NCBI RefSeq assembly: GCF_029760895.1
Contig: NZ_CP121679.1
Location: 310,001 to 374,000, forward strand
Reading direction: 5' to 3'
DNA length: 64,000 nucleotides
From: Ancylobacter sp. WKF20
GTDB lineage: Bacteria; Pseudomonadota; Alphaproteobacteria; Rhizobiales; Xanthobacteraceae
The translations under genes were made by a program, and so were the position numbers. Shown here piece by piece: positions 8,035-16,530 of the stretch (its first letter is position 1; each line of letters begins with the position of its first letter). Under the pieces are notes generated by a model. It was not told where the DNA came from. It did no database searches and saw only the letters and a program-made list of their open reading frames with translations.

Positions 8035-9105
8035 TCACTGGCGGTTGAAGACCGCGTCGAACTGCTCGAGGAACTTCTGCGAGGCCTCGCCGCCAATGTC
8101 CTGGTCGGCGACGATGATCTTCAGGTCCGACAGCTTGGGCAGGCCGGCCGGGATCTTGGCGTCGGGATGGGTCGGGATGTAGGAACCGGCATTGGCCACA
8201 AGTTCCTGCCCTTCGGCGCTGGTCAGCACCTCGATCAGCAGCTTGGCGGCGTTCGGGTTGGGGCCGCCCTTGAAGATGGCGAGGTAGTTCTCGTTGGTGA
8301 CGACGCCGTCCTCGAGGATGTAGGCCTCGATGCTCTGCCCCTTCTCCTTGGCGGTGACGACGTTCTGCGACGAGATCAGCGGCGAGAGATCACGCTCGCC
8401 GGCGACCAGCAGGCGTACCGATTCCGCATTGCCGCGCGTGAACAGGAAATCCTGCTTGGCGAAGCCCTTGATGGTGTCCCACGTGATGATCTTGTGGGCC
8501 AGCAGGGTCTGGAACCAGGTGAGCTGCGAGGCGGCCGAGCGCGGGTCGGAGAAGACGATCTTGCCCTTCCACTTCGGGTCGAGGAAGTCACTGATCTTCT
8601 TCGGCAGCACGGACGGATCGGGGAAGGCCTTCGGATTGTAGGCGGCCGAGAGCAGCGTGGCGGCCGTGGCGATGTAGCTGCCGTCGGCATCCTTGTAGTT
8701 GCCGCCGATCTTGTCGAAATCGCGTACCTTGTAGGGCGTGAGGTAGTCGCGCTTCTTCCAGTCGTCGAGGATGAAGCGCTGGCTGATGAACACCACGTCG
8801 AGATTGGTGCGGCCCGCCGCCTTCTCCGCCTCGATGCTCGGGATCAGGTCCAGCGTCTGCTTCTGGACGATGTTGAGCTTCACATCCGGGAACGTCTTGC
8901 GCCAGAACTCGAGCACCGCCGTGCTCGTTTCCTGGCGGTAGGACGTGTAGAACACCACCTGGCCTTCCTTCTTCGCCGCCTCATAGAGCGGGGCGAAGCG
9001 CTCGGGCAGCGTGTCGGCCCGGGCAGGCGCGAATGGGGTCGCGATCAGGGCCGTCACGGCGAGGGCCGCCGCGCCCTTCAGCAGGCTGCGCTTGTCGATC
9101 ATCAT
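8035..9105 (-). CDS. Extracellular solute-binding protein, family 1 (FbpA/PotD-like)
   Basis: Periplasmic binding protein of a Fe3+/spermidine/phosphonate-type ABC importer. The N-terminus is a signal peptide (RRSLLKG-like start MMIDKRSLLKGAAALAVTA, cleavage near ARAD). The mature part has YEAAKKEGQVVFYTSYRQET and SDPRSAASQLTWFQ, typical for family 1 binders. The paired tyrosines of iron-binding FbpA are not evident, so the ligand is probably not ferric iron; an organosulfur compound is more likely from context. The ATG at 9105 has a GGAGAG ribosome site, so the 10 residues before it in the open frame are dropped. Confidence 0.82.
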   Translation of the reverse strand: MMIDKRSLLKGAAALAVTALIATPFAPARADTLPERFAPLYEAAKKEGQVVFYTSYRQETSTAVLEFWRKTFPDVKLNIVQKQTLDLIPSIEAEKAAGRTNLDVVFISQRFILDDWKKRDYLTPYKVRDFDKIGGNYKDADGSYIATAATLLSAAYNPKAFPDPSVLPKKISDFLDPKWKGKIVFSDPRSAASQLTWFQTLLAHKIITWDTIKGFAKQDFLFTRGNAESVRLLVAGERDLSPLISSQNVVTAKEKGQSIEAYILEDGVVTNENYLAIFKGGPNPNAAKLLIEVLTSAEGQELVANAGSYIPTHPDAKIPAGLPKLSDLKIIVADQDIGGEASQKFLEQFDAVFNRQ

Positions 9106-9131
9106 AATGGTCTCTCCACGAAGAAATGGGC

Positions 9132-10505
9132 TCACGCCGCCGCCGGGGAGGCGTGTGGCGTTGCGCTGGGTTTGTGATGCTTGTGACGGCGCGCCGGGCG
9201 CGCGAGGCCGAGATGCTCGCGCAGCGTGCGGCCCTCATACTCGGTGCGGAACAGGCCGCGCCGGCGAAGCTCGGGAACGACCAGCTCGATGAAGTCGTCG
9301 AGCCCGCCGGGCAGATAGGGCGGCATGACGTTGAAGCCGTCCGCCCCCTCGTTGAGGAAGCGCTCCTCCATCGCGTCGGCGACCTGTTCGGGCGTACCGA
9401 CCACCTGCCAGTGGCCACGCGCGCCGGCCACCCGCAGGCCGAGCTGGAGGATGGACAGGCCCTCGCGCTCGGCGAGTTCCACCAGAAGCGCCTGCCGGCT
9501 CTGCGCGGCATTGGTGAGGGGAATGTTCTTCGGCAGCGGCCCGTCGAGCGGCAGGTGGCGCAGCGGCACGCCCAGCCGGTGTTCGAGGATGGACAGCGCC
9601 ACATCCGGGTGGATGAGGTTCTGCAACTGGTCGAACTTCGCTCTGGCTTCGGCCTCGGTGCGGCCGACCACCGGGAAGATGCCGGGCATGATCTTTACAT
9701 CGTCCGGCGAGCGGCCATGGGCGCGGGTACGCGCCTTCACGTCGCGGTAGAAGGCCTGCGCGTCCTTCAACGTCTGCTGCGCGGTGAACACCACCTCGGC
9801 GGAAGCGGCGGCGAGATCCTTGCCGGCCTCGGACGAACCGGCCTGCACCAGCACGGGGTAGCCCTGCGGCGCGCGCGGAATGTTGAGCGGGCCGCGCACC
9901 TTGAAGAACTCGCCCTGGTGATCGAGCGTGTAGACCTTATCGGGGTCGAAGAAGACGCCGCTGTCCTTGTCGCGCAGGAAGGCGTCGTCTTCCCAGCTGT
10001 CCCAGAGCCCCTGGGCGACGGCGAGGAATTCCGCCGCGCGGCGGTAGCGCTCGTCATGGTCGAGCAGCCGGTCGCGGCCAAAATTCAGCGCTTCCGCCTC
10101 GTTGGCGGAGGTGACGAGATTCCAGGCCGCGCGCCCGCCGCTGATATGGTCGATCGAGGCAAATTTGCGCGCGAGAATGTAGGGCTCGTTATAGGTGGTG
10201 GAGGCCGTGGCGACGAGGCCGATGCGCTCGGTGACGGCGGCGAGCCCGGCGAGCAGCGTCAGCGGCTCGAACTGGGCGACGTAATGCGTCGAGAAGCGCG
10301 CCAGGGCTCCCCAATCCTCGCCACGCGCACCGGCGCTGTCGGCGAGGAACACCATGTCGAACTTCGCCGCCTCCGCCGCGCGGGCGATCTGGGTGTAATG
10401 GCGGAAGTTCACGCCGGCATCGGCCTGCGCGTCCGGGTGGCGCCAGGCGGCGGCGTGGTGGCCGGTGGGGTAGAGAAAGGCGCCGAGCGCCATCTGTTTG
10501 GTCAT
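9132..10505 (-). CDS. NtaA/SnaA/DszA-family FMN-dependent monooxygenase
   Basis: Second luciferase-like monooxygenase of the window, 457 residues from ATG 10505 (MTKQMALGAFLYPTGHHAAAWR). Signatures: ATASTTYNEPYILARKFASI, GGRAAWNLVTSANEAEALNFG, and the QAGSSEAGKDLAA block. It is one of two such enzymes in the same eight-gene block, with the FAD oxidoreductase 20 nt upstream and the binding protein 26 nt downstream. It needs reduced FMN from a reductase not encoded nearby. A role in C-S bond cleavage is inferred from family and context. Confidence 0.85.
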   Translation of the reverse strand: MTKQMALGAFLYPTGHHAAAWRHPDAQADAGVNFRHYTQIARAAEAAKFDMVFLADSAGARGEDWGALARFSTHYVAQFEPLTLLAGLAAVTERIGLVATASTTYNEPYILARKFASIDHISGGRAAWNLVTSANEAEALNFGRDRLLDHDERYRRAAEFLAVAQGLWDSWEDDAFLRDKDSGVFFDPDKVYTLDHQGEFFKVRGPLNIPRAPQGYPVLVQAGSSEAGKDLAAASAEVVFTAQQTLKDAQAFYRDVKARTRAHGRSPDDVKIMPGIFPVVGRTEAEARAKFDQLQNLIHPDVALSILEHRLGVPLRHLPLDGPLPKNIPLTNAAQSRQALLVELAEREGLSILQLGLRVAGARGHWQVVGTPEQVADAMEERFLNEGADGFNVMPPYLPGGLDDFIELVVPELRRRGLFRTEYEGRTLREHLGLARPARRHKHHKPSATPHASPAAA

Positions 10506-10525
10506 GACGATGTCCTCGGGATGGC

Positions 10526-12088
10526 TCAGGCGGCCGTCAGTTCGGGCGCGCTCGCCCAGGGGCGCTGACGCGCGGCATCGCGGCCGGCGATCTGGCCGGT
10601 GACGAAGCATTCGGCGAGGTTGCCGGCGCCGAGATAGAGAAAGCCCCAGATCGAGCCGAGCTCGCCGGCCGCATAGAGGCGGGGGATCGGCTCGCCATGC
10701 GCGTTCACCACGCGCTGATGCGCGTCATGGGCGGGGCCGCCCTGCGTGTTGCTGACCACCGGCCAGAGCTCGCCGACATAGAAGGGCGGGTTCGTCACCG
10801 GAAAGAGCGAACCGGAGGGGCGGGCATGGTCGCGGTCCTCGCCGGCCGCCACCGCCGCGTTCCACCGCGCGAGGCTGTCGGTGACGGTCGCGACATCCGC
10901 GCCGATCAGCGCCGCCAGTTCCTCGACGCTGTCGGCCCGCTTCAGGATGCCGATTTCGACTTCCTTGAGATTGTCGTCGCTCCATTCATAGGGCTCCACC
11001 GTGCGGTCGTTCAGCACGGTCTGGCCGAGCGGGTAGAGCTTGCGACCCTCTTCATCGACCACGAGGAAGGCCGGGATGCGCGGGAAGCGCTGGGTCTGCG
11101 CGTCATATTGGTCGAGCGGGCGGTGGCCGGTGTCCTGCAGATAGGGCTGGTACTCGTTCATGAAGCGCCGGCCCTGCCGGTCGAGCACGATCCAGGACAT
11201 GCGCACATCCGGCGCCTTCACGCCGGGCGTCCAGTCCGGCACCTTCTTGACGCGCAGGCCGTAGGGATAGGCAGGGTCCGGGTGGCGGAAGCCGTAGGAG
11301 CCGTGGAAGTGCCACATGTGCCAGAGGTCGGCCCCGGCCGCCTGCGCCATGCGGATGCCGTCGCCGGTGTTGCCGGTCGTGGCGACGGGAAGCACCGGGC
11401 GGATCTGCCAATATTTGCGCTGGAGTTCCGGCGAGGCCTCGAAGCCGCCGGAGGCGAGGATCACCCCGCGCCGGGCGGCGATGCGCTTCAGCGTGCCGCC
11501 GCTGCGCACCTCGGCGCCGAGCACCGCGCCGCCCTCGCCGAGGATCAGCTTCTCCGCCGCCGTATTCAGCCGAACCTCGATGCCGCGCGCCCGCACATTG
11601 TCATGCACCAGCTTGAACACGTTCGGCCCGCGCAACCGGCCGCGCACCTGCGGGTATTCCGTGCGCGGGTCGAAGCCGGGGATGGAGAGCACCTCCACCG
11701 TGCCGAAGCCGTCATAGCCGGGGAACGGGTAGTTGGCCGGGCGTCGATGCACCGCGATCTCCGCGCCATTCACCTTGGCGAGGTCGCGGAAATAGCCTTC
11801 CAGCCCGGCCATGCCCTCCGCCACCGCGTCGAGCACATCGTCCGGCACGTCCGGCCCGACCGTCTCGCGCAGATAGGCGCGCGCGCCCGCCGGCTCGACG
11901 ATGGTGCGGATGCCGCCACCGGCGCAGATCGAGATCCCGCCGGGATCGGGCTGCTTCTCGATCAGCAGCACGCGGGCTCCGGCATCATGCGCCGCGATGG
12001 CAGAGGCGCCGCCGGCAAAGCCGAAGCCGATGACGAGGACGTCCCAGACCTCGTCAAAGCGGTCGGGAGAGGAAGAGCGCAGAGTCAT
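10526..12088 (-). CDS. FAD-binding oxidoreductase (fumarate reductase/KsdD-like)
   Basis: Flavoprotein of 520 residues in the FAD-binding-2 family. The dinucleotide motif GFGFAGG lies at 21-27, followed by VLLIEKQPDPGGISICAGGG. The C-terminal FAD segment reads RLYAAGELGSIWGFLYLGAGNLAECFVTGQIAGRDAA. Such enzymes oxidise or reduce C=C bonds, as in fumarate reductase, ketosteroid dehydrogenase and tricarballylate dehydrogenase. No signal peptide or heme motif is seen, so it is cytosolic. Lying between the permease and a DszA-type monooxygenase, it probably processes the carbon skeleton of the imported compound. Substrate unknown. Confidence 0.8.
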   Translation of the reverse strand: MTLRSSSPDRFDEVWDVLVIGFGFAGGASAIAAHDAGARVLLIEKQPDPGGISICAGGGIRTIVEPAGARAYLRETVGPDVPDDVLDAVAEGMAGLEGYFRDLAKVNGAEIAVHRRPANYPFPGYDGFGTVEVLSIPGFDPRTEYPQVRGRLRGPNVFKLVHDNVRARGIEVRLNTAAEKLILGEGGAVLGAEVRSGGTLKRIAARRGVILASGGFEASPELQRKYWQIRPVLPVATTGNTGDGIRMAQAAGADLWHMWHFHGSYGFRHPDPAYPYGLRVKKVPDWTPGVKAPDVRMSWIVLDRQGRRFMNEYQPYLQDTGHRPLDQYDAQTQRFPRIPAFLVVDEEGRKLYPLGQTVLNDRTVEPYEWSDDNLKEVEIGILKRADSVEELAALIGADVATVTDSLARWNAAVAAGEDRDHARPSGSLFPVTNPPFYVGELWPVVSNTQGGPAHDAHQRVVNAHGEPIPRLYAAGELGSIWGFLYLGAGNLAECFVTGQIAGRDAARQRPWASAPELTAA

Positions 12089-12100
12089 GACGTGTCTCGG

Positions 12101-13852
12101 CTAGCTGATGGAGGCCGTCTTCTTGACGGTGAACAGGCGGATGAAGGCCAGCATCGACAGGCTGACCACGACGATGATCACCGCCAGCGCGGCGGCGAGT
12201 TCGACCGCCCCGTCCTCAATGAACTGGAGCACCACGGTGGGCATCACCTGGGTGTCCGACTGGGCGAGGATCGCCGACATGGAGAGCTCGCGCAGGCTGA
12301 GTGAGAAGACGAGCACCCAGGCGATGCCGACCGAGCCGCGCACCAGAGGGAAGGTCACGTCCTTGATGGAGCGCAGCCAGCCCGCGCCGGAGATGCGCGC
12401 GGCTTCCTCCAGATCGGTGGAGAGTTGCTGGATGCCGTTGCGCACCAGCACGAAGGCGATCGGCAGCAGCTTGCCGGCATAGGCGACGAGGATGAGCGTC
12501 AGCGTGCCGTAGAACAGGTCGACATAGCCCATGAGGATTCCCACCGCATAAGCGATGGACGGGAAGCCATAGGCGATCATCACGAGGAAGCTGATCAGCT
12601 CCCGACCAAAGAAGCGGAAGCGCTCCACCACCCAGCCAAGCACGAGGCCGAGCGTGGCGCACACCGTCGCGGCGGCCAGCGCCAGCAGCATGGAATGTAG
12701 GATCGAGGCGCGGGCGGCGAAATTCTCGTCGAAGATCAGCGCGTAGTGCTTGCCGACGAGATTGGCGAGGCTGATCGGCGCGCCGAAGGAGGACAGCACG
12801 GAGAGCAGCAGCAGCGCGCCGACCGGAAGGATGGCCGTCACCAGCGCGACGATAATGCAGAAGCCGCCCGCCAGCCAGCGCCAGCGACCGAGCTTGACGA
12901 TCTGCTCCGGCGTCGCCTTGCCGGTGAGGGTGCGGAAATTCTCCGCCCGCACCGCGTATTTCTGGATCAGCAGGCTGATGGCGGTGAAGATCAGGATCGG
13001 CATCGCCACCGCCGCCGCATAGTTGAACTGCGGCGGGAATTTCAGCAGGTCGTAGATCTTGGTGGTGATGACCGAGAAATTGGCCATCGTACCGATCGCC
13101 GCCGGCGCGCCGAAGGAGGAGAGCGCGTCGAGCATCACCAGGATGATGGCGGAGAGGATGGCCGGGCGCACCATCGGCAGGGTGATGGTGAGCGTGGTAC
13201 GCCAGCGGTTGGCGCCGAGAATACGGGCGGCCTGCTCGTGGCTGGCGTCGATATTGTTCAGCGCCGCGTTCACCGCGAAGAACACCAGCGGGTAGACACC
13301 GACGATCTCGATGAAGACGAGGCCGGTGAAGCTCATGATGTTGAGCGGCGCGCTGCTGAAGCCGAGATAGCCGGTCGCGAGCTTGTTGAGGTAGCCGGAA
13401 TTCGGTGCGGCGAGGAAAATCCACGAGATCACCGAGATGAAGGTCGGGATCACGAAGGAGATGCCGGCCGCGAGCGTCACCAGCGACTTGCCGGGCGCGT
13501 CGGTGCGGGCCACCAGCCAGGCGAGGGGGATACCGAGCGCGCAGGCGCCGGCGGTCACGAAGAAGACCAGCCAGCCGGAATTCACCGTCGCCTGCCACAT
13601 GCCCCGGCGGGCAAACGCCTTCTCGAAGGTCTCGAAGGTCAGGTGGCCCTTGGCGTCGACCAGGCTATAGCCGGTCAGCAGCGCCAGCGGGTAGGCGATC
13701 AGCGCCAGCAGGATGGCGATGGACAGGCCGATAACCAGGAAGCGCACCGGCTGGAGCGCGGAGACGCGGCGGAGCAGGCGGCTTCCGGCGGAGGCGCCGT
13801 GCGGGGCGTGGCGCTCCGTGAGCGCGGTGCCGGGGAAGCTGATCTCGCTCAT
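12101..13852 (-). CDS. Fused two-domain ABC permease, FbpB/ThiP type
   Basis: A 583-residue inner-membrane protein with about 12 hydrophobic segments in two homologous halves. Each half has a transport EAA-like loop: EQAARILGANRWRTTLTITLPMVRPAI in the first, LEEAARISGAGWLRSIKDVTFPLVRGS in the second. This duplicated layout is standard for Fe3+/thiamine/2-aminoethylphosphonate importers and needs only one permease gene. Its ATG overlaps the end of the ATPase gene by 4 nt (ATGA), so the two are translationally coupled. Confidence 0.87.
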   Translation of the reverse strand: MSEISFPGTALTERHAPHGASAGSRLLRRVSALQPVRFLVIGLSIAILLALIAYPLALLTGYSLVDAKGHLTFETFEKAFARRGMWQATVNSGWLVFFVTAGACALGIPLAWLVARTDAPGKSLVTLAAGISFVIPTFISVISWIFLAAPNSGYLNKLATGYLGFSSAPLNIMSFTGLVFIEIVGVYPLVFFAVNAALNNIDASHEQAARILGANRWRTTLTITLPMVRPAILSAIILVMLDALSSFGAPAAIGTMANFSVITTKIYDLLKFPPQFNYAAAVAMPILIFTAISLLIQKYAVRAENFRTLTGKATPEQIVKLGRWRWLAGGFCIIVALVTAILPVGALLLLSVLSSFGAPISLANLVGKHYALIFDENFAARASILHSMLLALAAATVCATLGLVLGWVVERFRFFGRELISFLVMIAYGFPSIAYAVGILMGYVDLFYGTLTLILVAYAGKLLPIAFVLVRNGIQQLSTDLEEAARISGAGWLRSIKDVTFPLVRGSVGIAWVLVFSLSLRELSMSAILAQSDTQVMPTVVLQFIEDGAVELAAALAVIIVVVSLSMLAFIRLFTVKKTASIS

Positions 13853-15024
13853 GCCACCACCCAGGCGCTGCCGGGGCGGGCCCAGAGCTGGGCACGTCCC
13901 TCCGGGAAGGTGCCGCGCCGGCGCGACTGCACGCGCAGCAGCGTCTCGCCCGCCGCGAGCTTCAGCTCGTAATGTTCGCCGAGGAAGGATTCGCTGATGA
14001 AGGCTGCACCGATGGCCTGCTCCACGCCCGGATCGTCCGGCGCCTCCAGCTTGATGTCCTGCGGGCGCAGCAGCACACTCGCCCGGCTGCCGGCGGCGGC
14101 GTTGGCCAGCCAGGCTTGGGGCGCGCGGCTCCAGATCCGTCCGCCGATGTCGAGCGCCACCAGTACACGCTCGCCCGCGCGGTCCACCGAGACAATGTCG
14201 CCGTCCAGAAGATTGGCGATGCCGATGAAGCTGCCGACGAAGCGGGTCGCCGGGGTGCGATACACCTCCTCGGGCGTGCCGATCTGCTCGATGCGGCCCT
14301 TGTTCATCACCACGATGCGGTCGGCGAGCACGAGGGCCTCGTCCTGATCGTGAGTGACATAGAGCGTGGTGATGCCGAGGTTTTTCTGCAGCTCGCGCAG
14401 CTCGAAGCGCATCTCCTCACGCAGCGAGGCGTCGAGGTTCGACAGCGGTTCGTCGAGCAGCAGCAGCGAGGGCTTGGTGGCGAGCGCGCGGGCGAGCGCG
14501 ACGCGCTGCTGCTGGCCACCGGACAGCTCGGCCGGGAAGCGATTGGCCAGCGGGGCGAGCTGCACCAGATCGAGCACGGCCGCGACCTCGGCCTTGATCT
14601 CGGCCCGCCGCCGGCCGGCAACTTCGAGGCCATAGGCCACATTGTCGGCCACCGTCTTGTGCGGCCAGATCGCGTAGGTCTGGAACACCATGCCAAGGCG
14701 GCGCTTCTCCGGCGGCAGCACGAAGCTGGCGCTGGAGGAGAGCACGCCGTCGAGATGCACCTCGCCGCCATCGGGCTGGAGGAAGCCGGCGACCATGCGC
14801 AGCGTCGTCGTCTTGCCGCAGCCACTCGGTCCCAGCAGCACCACGCTCTCTCCCGGCGCGACCTTGAGGTCGATACCGTTGACGGCGGCCGTGTCGCCCA
14901 GCGCTTTGCGCAGATTGCGCAGTTCGAGACGGGCCGGCGCCTGCGTCGCCGGAGTGGCGGATGCAAGGTCGGCGGCAAAGGCGAGGGTGGTGGCGGGCAC
15001 GGCAGTCTCCGTCAGATCAGGCAC
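13849..15024 (-). CDS. ABC transporter ATP-binding protein, PotA/FbpC type
   Basis: ATPase of 391 residues for the fused permease and the family 1 binding protein. Walker A GPSGCGKTT, Q-loop FQTYAIWPHKTVADNV, signature LSGGQQQRVALARALA, Walker B LLLDEPLSNLD and VTHDQDEAL are all present. A C-terminal TOBE-type regulatory domain follows from about residue 290. The start is 8 nt after the monooxygenase stop, so the importer is made together with the enzymes. Confidence 0.88.
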   Translation of the reverse strand: MPDLTETAVPATTLAFAADLASATPATQAPARLELRNLRKALGDTAAVNGIDLKVAPGESVVLLGPSGCGKTTTLRMVAGFLQPDGGEVHLDGVLSSSASFVLPPEKRRLGMVFQTYAIWPHKTVADNVAYGLEVAGRRRAEIKAEVAAVLDLVQLAPLANRFPAELSGGQQQRVALARALATKPSLLLLDEPLSNLDASLREEMRFELRELQKNLGITTLYVTHDQDEALVLADRIVVMNKGRIEQIGTPEEVYRTPATRFVGSFIGIANLLDGDIVSVDRAGERVLVALDIGGRIWSRAPQAWLANAAAGSRASVLLRPQDIKLEAPDDPGVEQAIGAAFISESFLGEHYELKLAAGETLLRVQSRRRGTFPEGRAQLWARPGSAWVVA

Positions 15025-15032
15025 GGGTGGTG

Positions 15033-16385
15033 TCAGGCTGAGCGCGCGTAGCGGCTCTCGGGGCGCGTCAGGCCGTAATGGTCGCGCAGGGTCCGGCCGG
15101 CATATTCGTGACGGAACAGGCCGCGCTGGCGCAGGATCGGCACGACCTCGTCAACGAATTCGGCGAGGCCCGCGGGGATCACCGCCGGCATGATGTTGAA
15201 GCCGTCCGCCGCGCGGTTCTCGACCCAGAGCTGGATATGGTCGGCCACCGCCTTCGGTGTGCCGGCCAGCACCTTGTGACCCCGCCCACCGGCGAGGCGG
15301 CGCAGGAGCTGGCGCAGCGTCGGGCGCTCGCGCTCGACAAGGGTGAGGATCACCTGGGAGCGGCTCTGCGCCCCCTGCACGGTCTCAGGCTTGGGGAAGG
15401 CGTCGAGCGGGATTTCCTCGTCGAGCGGGAAGCCGCTGAAGTCGAAGCCGTCGAAACGCTGGGAAAGGTGCTTGAGGCCGACCACCGGGAGGGTCAGGTC
15501 GTTCAGCGCTTCTTCATGGGCGCGCGCTTCCGCCTCGGTGGAGCCGAGGATGGGCGACAGGCCGGGCAAAACCTTCACACCGTTCGGATCACGGCCGAAG
15601 GCGAGAGCGCGGTTTTTCACATCGGCGTAGAACGCCTGCGCGTCGGCAAGATCCTGCTGGGCGGTGAAAATGGCCTCGGCGTAGCGCGCCGCGAAGCTGC
15701 GCCCGCTCTCGGACGAACCGGCCTGCACGAGAACCGGCCGGCCCTGCGGCGAACGCGGCAGGTCCAGCGGCCCGCGCACGCGGAACTCCTCGCCGTCATG
15801 GTCGATGGCATGGATACGGTCGGTATCGGCATAAACGCCGCGCGCGCGGTCATGCACCCGCGCATCGTCCTCCCAGCTGTCCCACAGCTTGGTCGTCACC
15901 TCGACGAATTCGGTGGCGCGCCGGTAGCGGTCCGCATGGGCGTTGCGCTGGGCGAGGCCGAAATTGCCGGCGGCTTCGGCCGACCAGGAGGTGACGATGT
16001 TCCAACCGGCGCGGCCCTGGCTGATATGATCGAGCGAGGCGAACTGGCGGGCGAGGTTGTAGGGCTCGTTATAGGTGGTCGACGCCGTGCCGATCAGCCC
16101 GATGTGCTCGGTCGAGCCGGCGAGGGCCGAGAGCAGCGTCAGCGGCTCCAGCTTGCCCTGCGCCACATGCTTCACGCTGCGCCCGACGGCGAGCTGGTCG
16201 GCGAGGAACAGCGAGTCGAACGTGCCGCGCTCCGCGATCGCCGCCGTCTCGCGGTAATAGGCGATGTCCGTCAGGCGCTCGGGCTGCGTCGACGGGTGAA
16301 GCCAGGAGGCTTCATGGTGGCCCGTGGTCGGCACGAAGACATTGAGATGGATGTCGGTGCGTGTGGTCACCGCGGTGATCCTCAT
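15033..16385 (-). CDS. NtaA/SnaA/DszA-family FMN-dependent monooxygenase (first gene of operon)
   Basis: Third luciferase-like monooxygenase, 450 residues from ATG 16385 (MRITAVTTRTDIHLNVFVPTT); a GTG at 16409 would add eight residues and neither start has a strong ribosome site. Family blocks TASTTYNEPYNLARQFASLDH and RAGWNIVTSWSAEAAGNFG are clear. It opens the eight-gene block ending at 5590. It differs clearly from the second monooxygenase of the same operon, so the two may act on successive intermediates or on different substrates. Confidence 0.85.
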   Translation of the reverse strand: MRITAVTTRTDIHLNVFVPTTGHHEASWLHPSTQPERLTDIAYYRETAAIAERGTFDSLFLADQLAVGRSVKHVAQGKLEPLTLLSALAGSTEHIGLIGTASTTYNEPYNLARQFASLDHISQGRAGWNIVTSWSAEAAGNFGLAQRNAHADRYRRATEFVEVTTKLWDSWEDDARVHDRARGVYADTDRIHAIDHDGEEFRVRGPLDLPRSPQGRPVLVQAGSSESGRSFAARYAEAIFTAQQDLADAQAFYADVKNRALAFGRDPNGVKVLPGLSPILGSTEAEARAHEEALNDLTLPVVGLKHLSQRFDGFDFSGFPLDEEIPLDAFPKPETVQGAQSRSQVILTLVERERPTLRQLLRRLAGGRGHKVLAGTPKAVADHIQLWVENRAADGFNIMPAVIPAGLAEFVDEVVPILRQRGLFRHEYAGRTLRDHYGLTRPESRYARSA

Positions 16386-16440
16386 CGGGGGATTTATGGG
16401 GCCCGGCACGCGGTGTCCCGGTTCGGCGCCTGTGGCCGAC

Positions 16441-16500
16441 GTGTCGCATCCTAAGGATTTAATTCTAATTGTCTATGTATATAATATATATCTAATGGTT
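16441..16500 (-). promoter_or_regulatory. AT-rich promoter/operator island of the eight-gene operon
   Basis: About 50 bases of strong AT bias in a GC-rich context. Read on the minus strand it contains CATAGACAA (complement of 16469-16477) next to TATA-like runs. The box matches similar elements before other sulfur genes here. Promoter function is inferred. Confidence 0.45.
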
Positions 16501-16530
16501 GGCCCTGCTACCTGGGCGAGTGGCGGGCGG

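Noticed and set aside
8035..9105. Assignment of the binding protein as a ferric iron FbpA
   Set aside because: The general family fits, but the paired tyrosine ligands are not evident and all surrounding genes concern sulfur, so iron is not supported.
8001..12304. Long plus-strand frames (398, 480 and 535 codons) opposite the minus-strand sulfur operon
   Set aside because: All are antisense to recognised genes, with His/Arg/Gly-rich composition and no motifs.
12216..13598. A 460-codon minus-strand frame overlapping the permease in another frame
   Set aside because: Arg/His/Asp-rich alternative-frame translation of the fused permease; it has no hydrophobic segments or domain.
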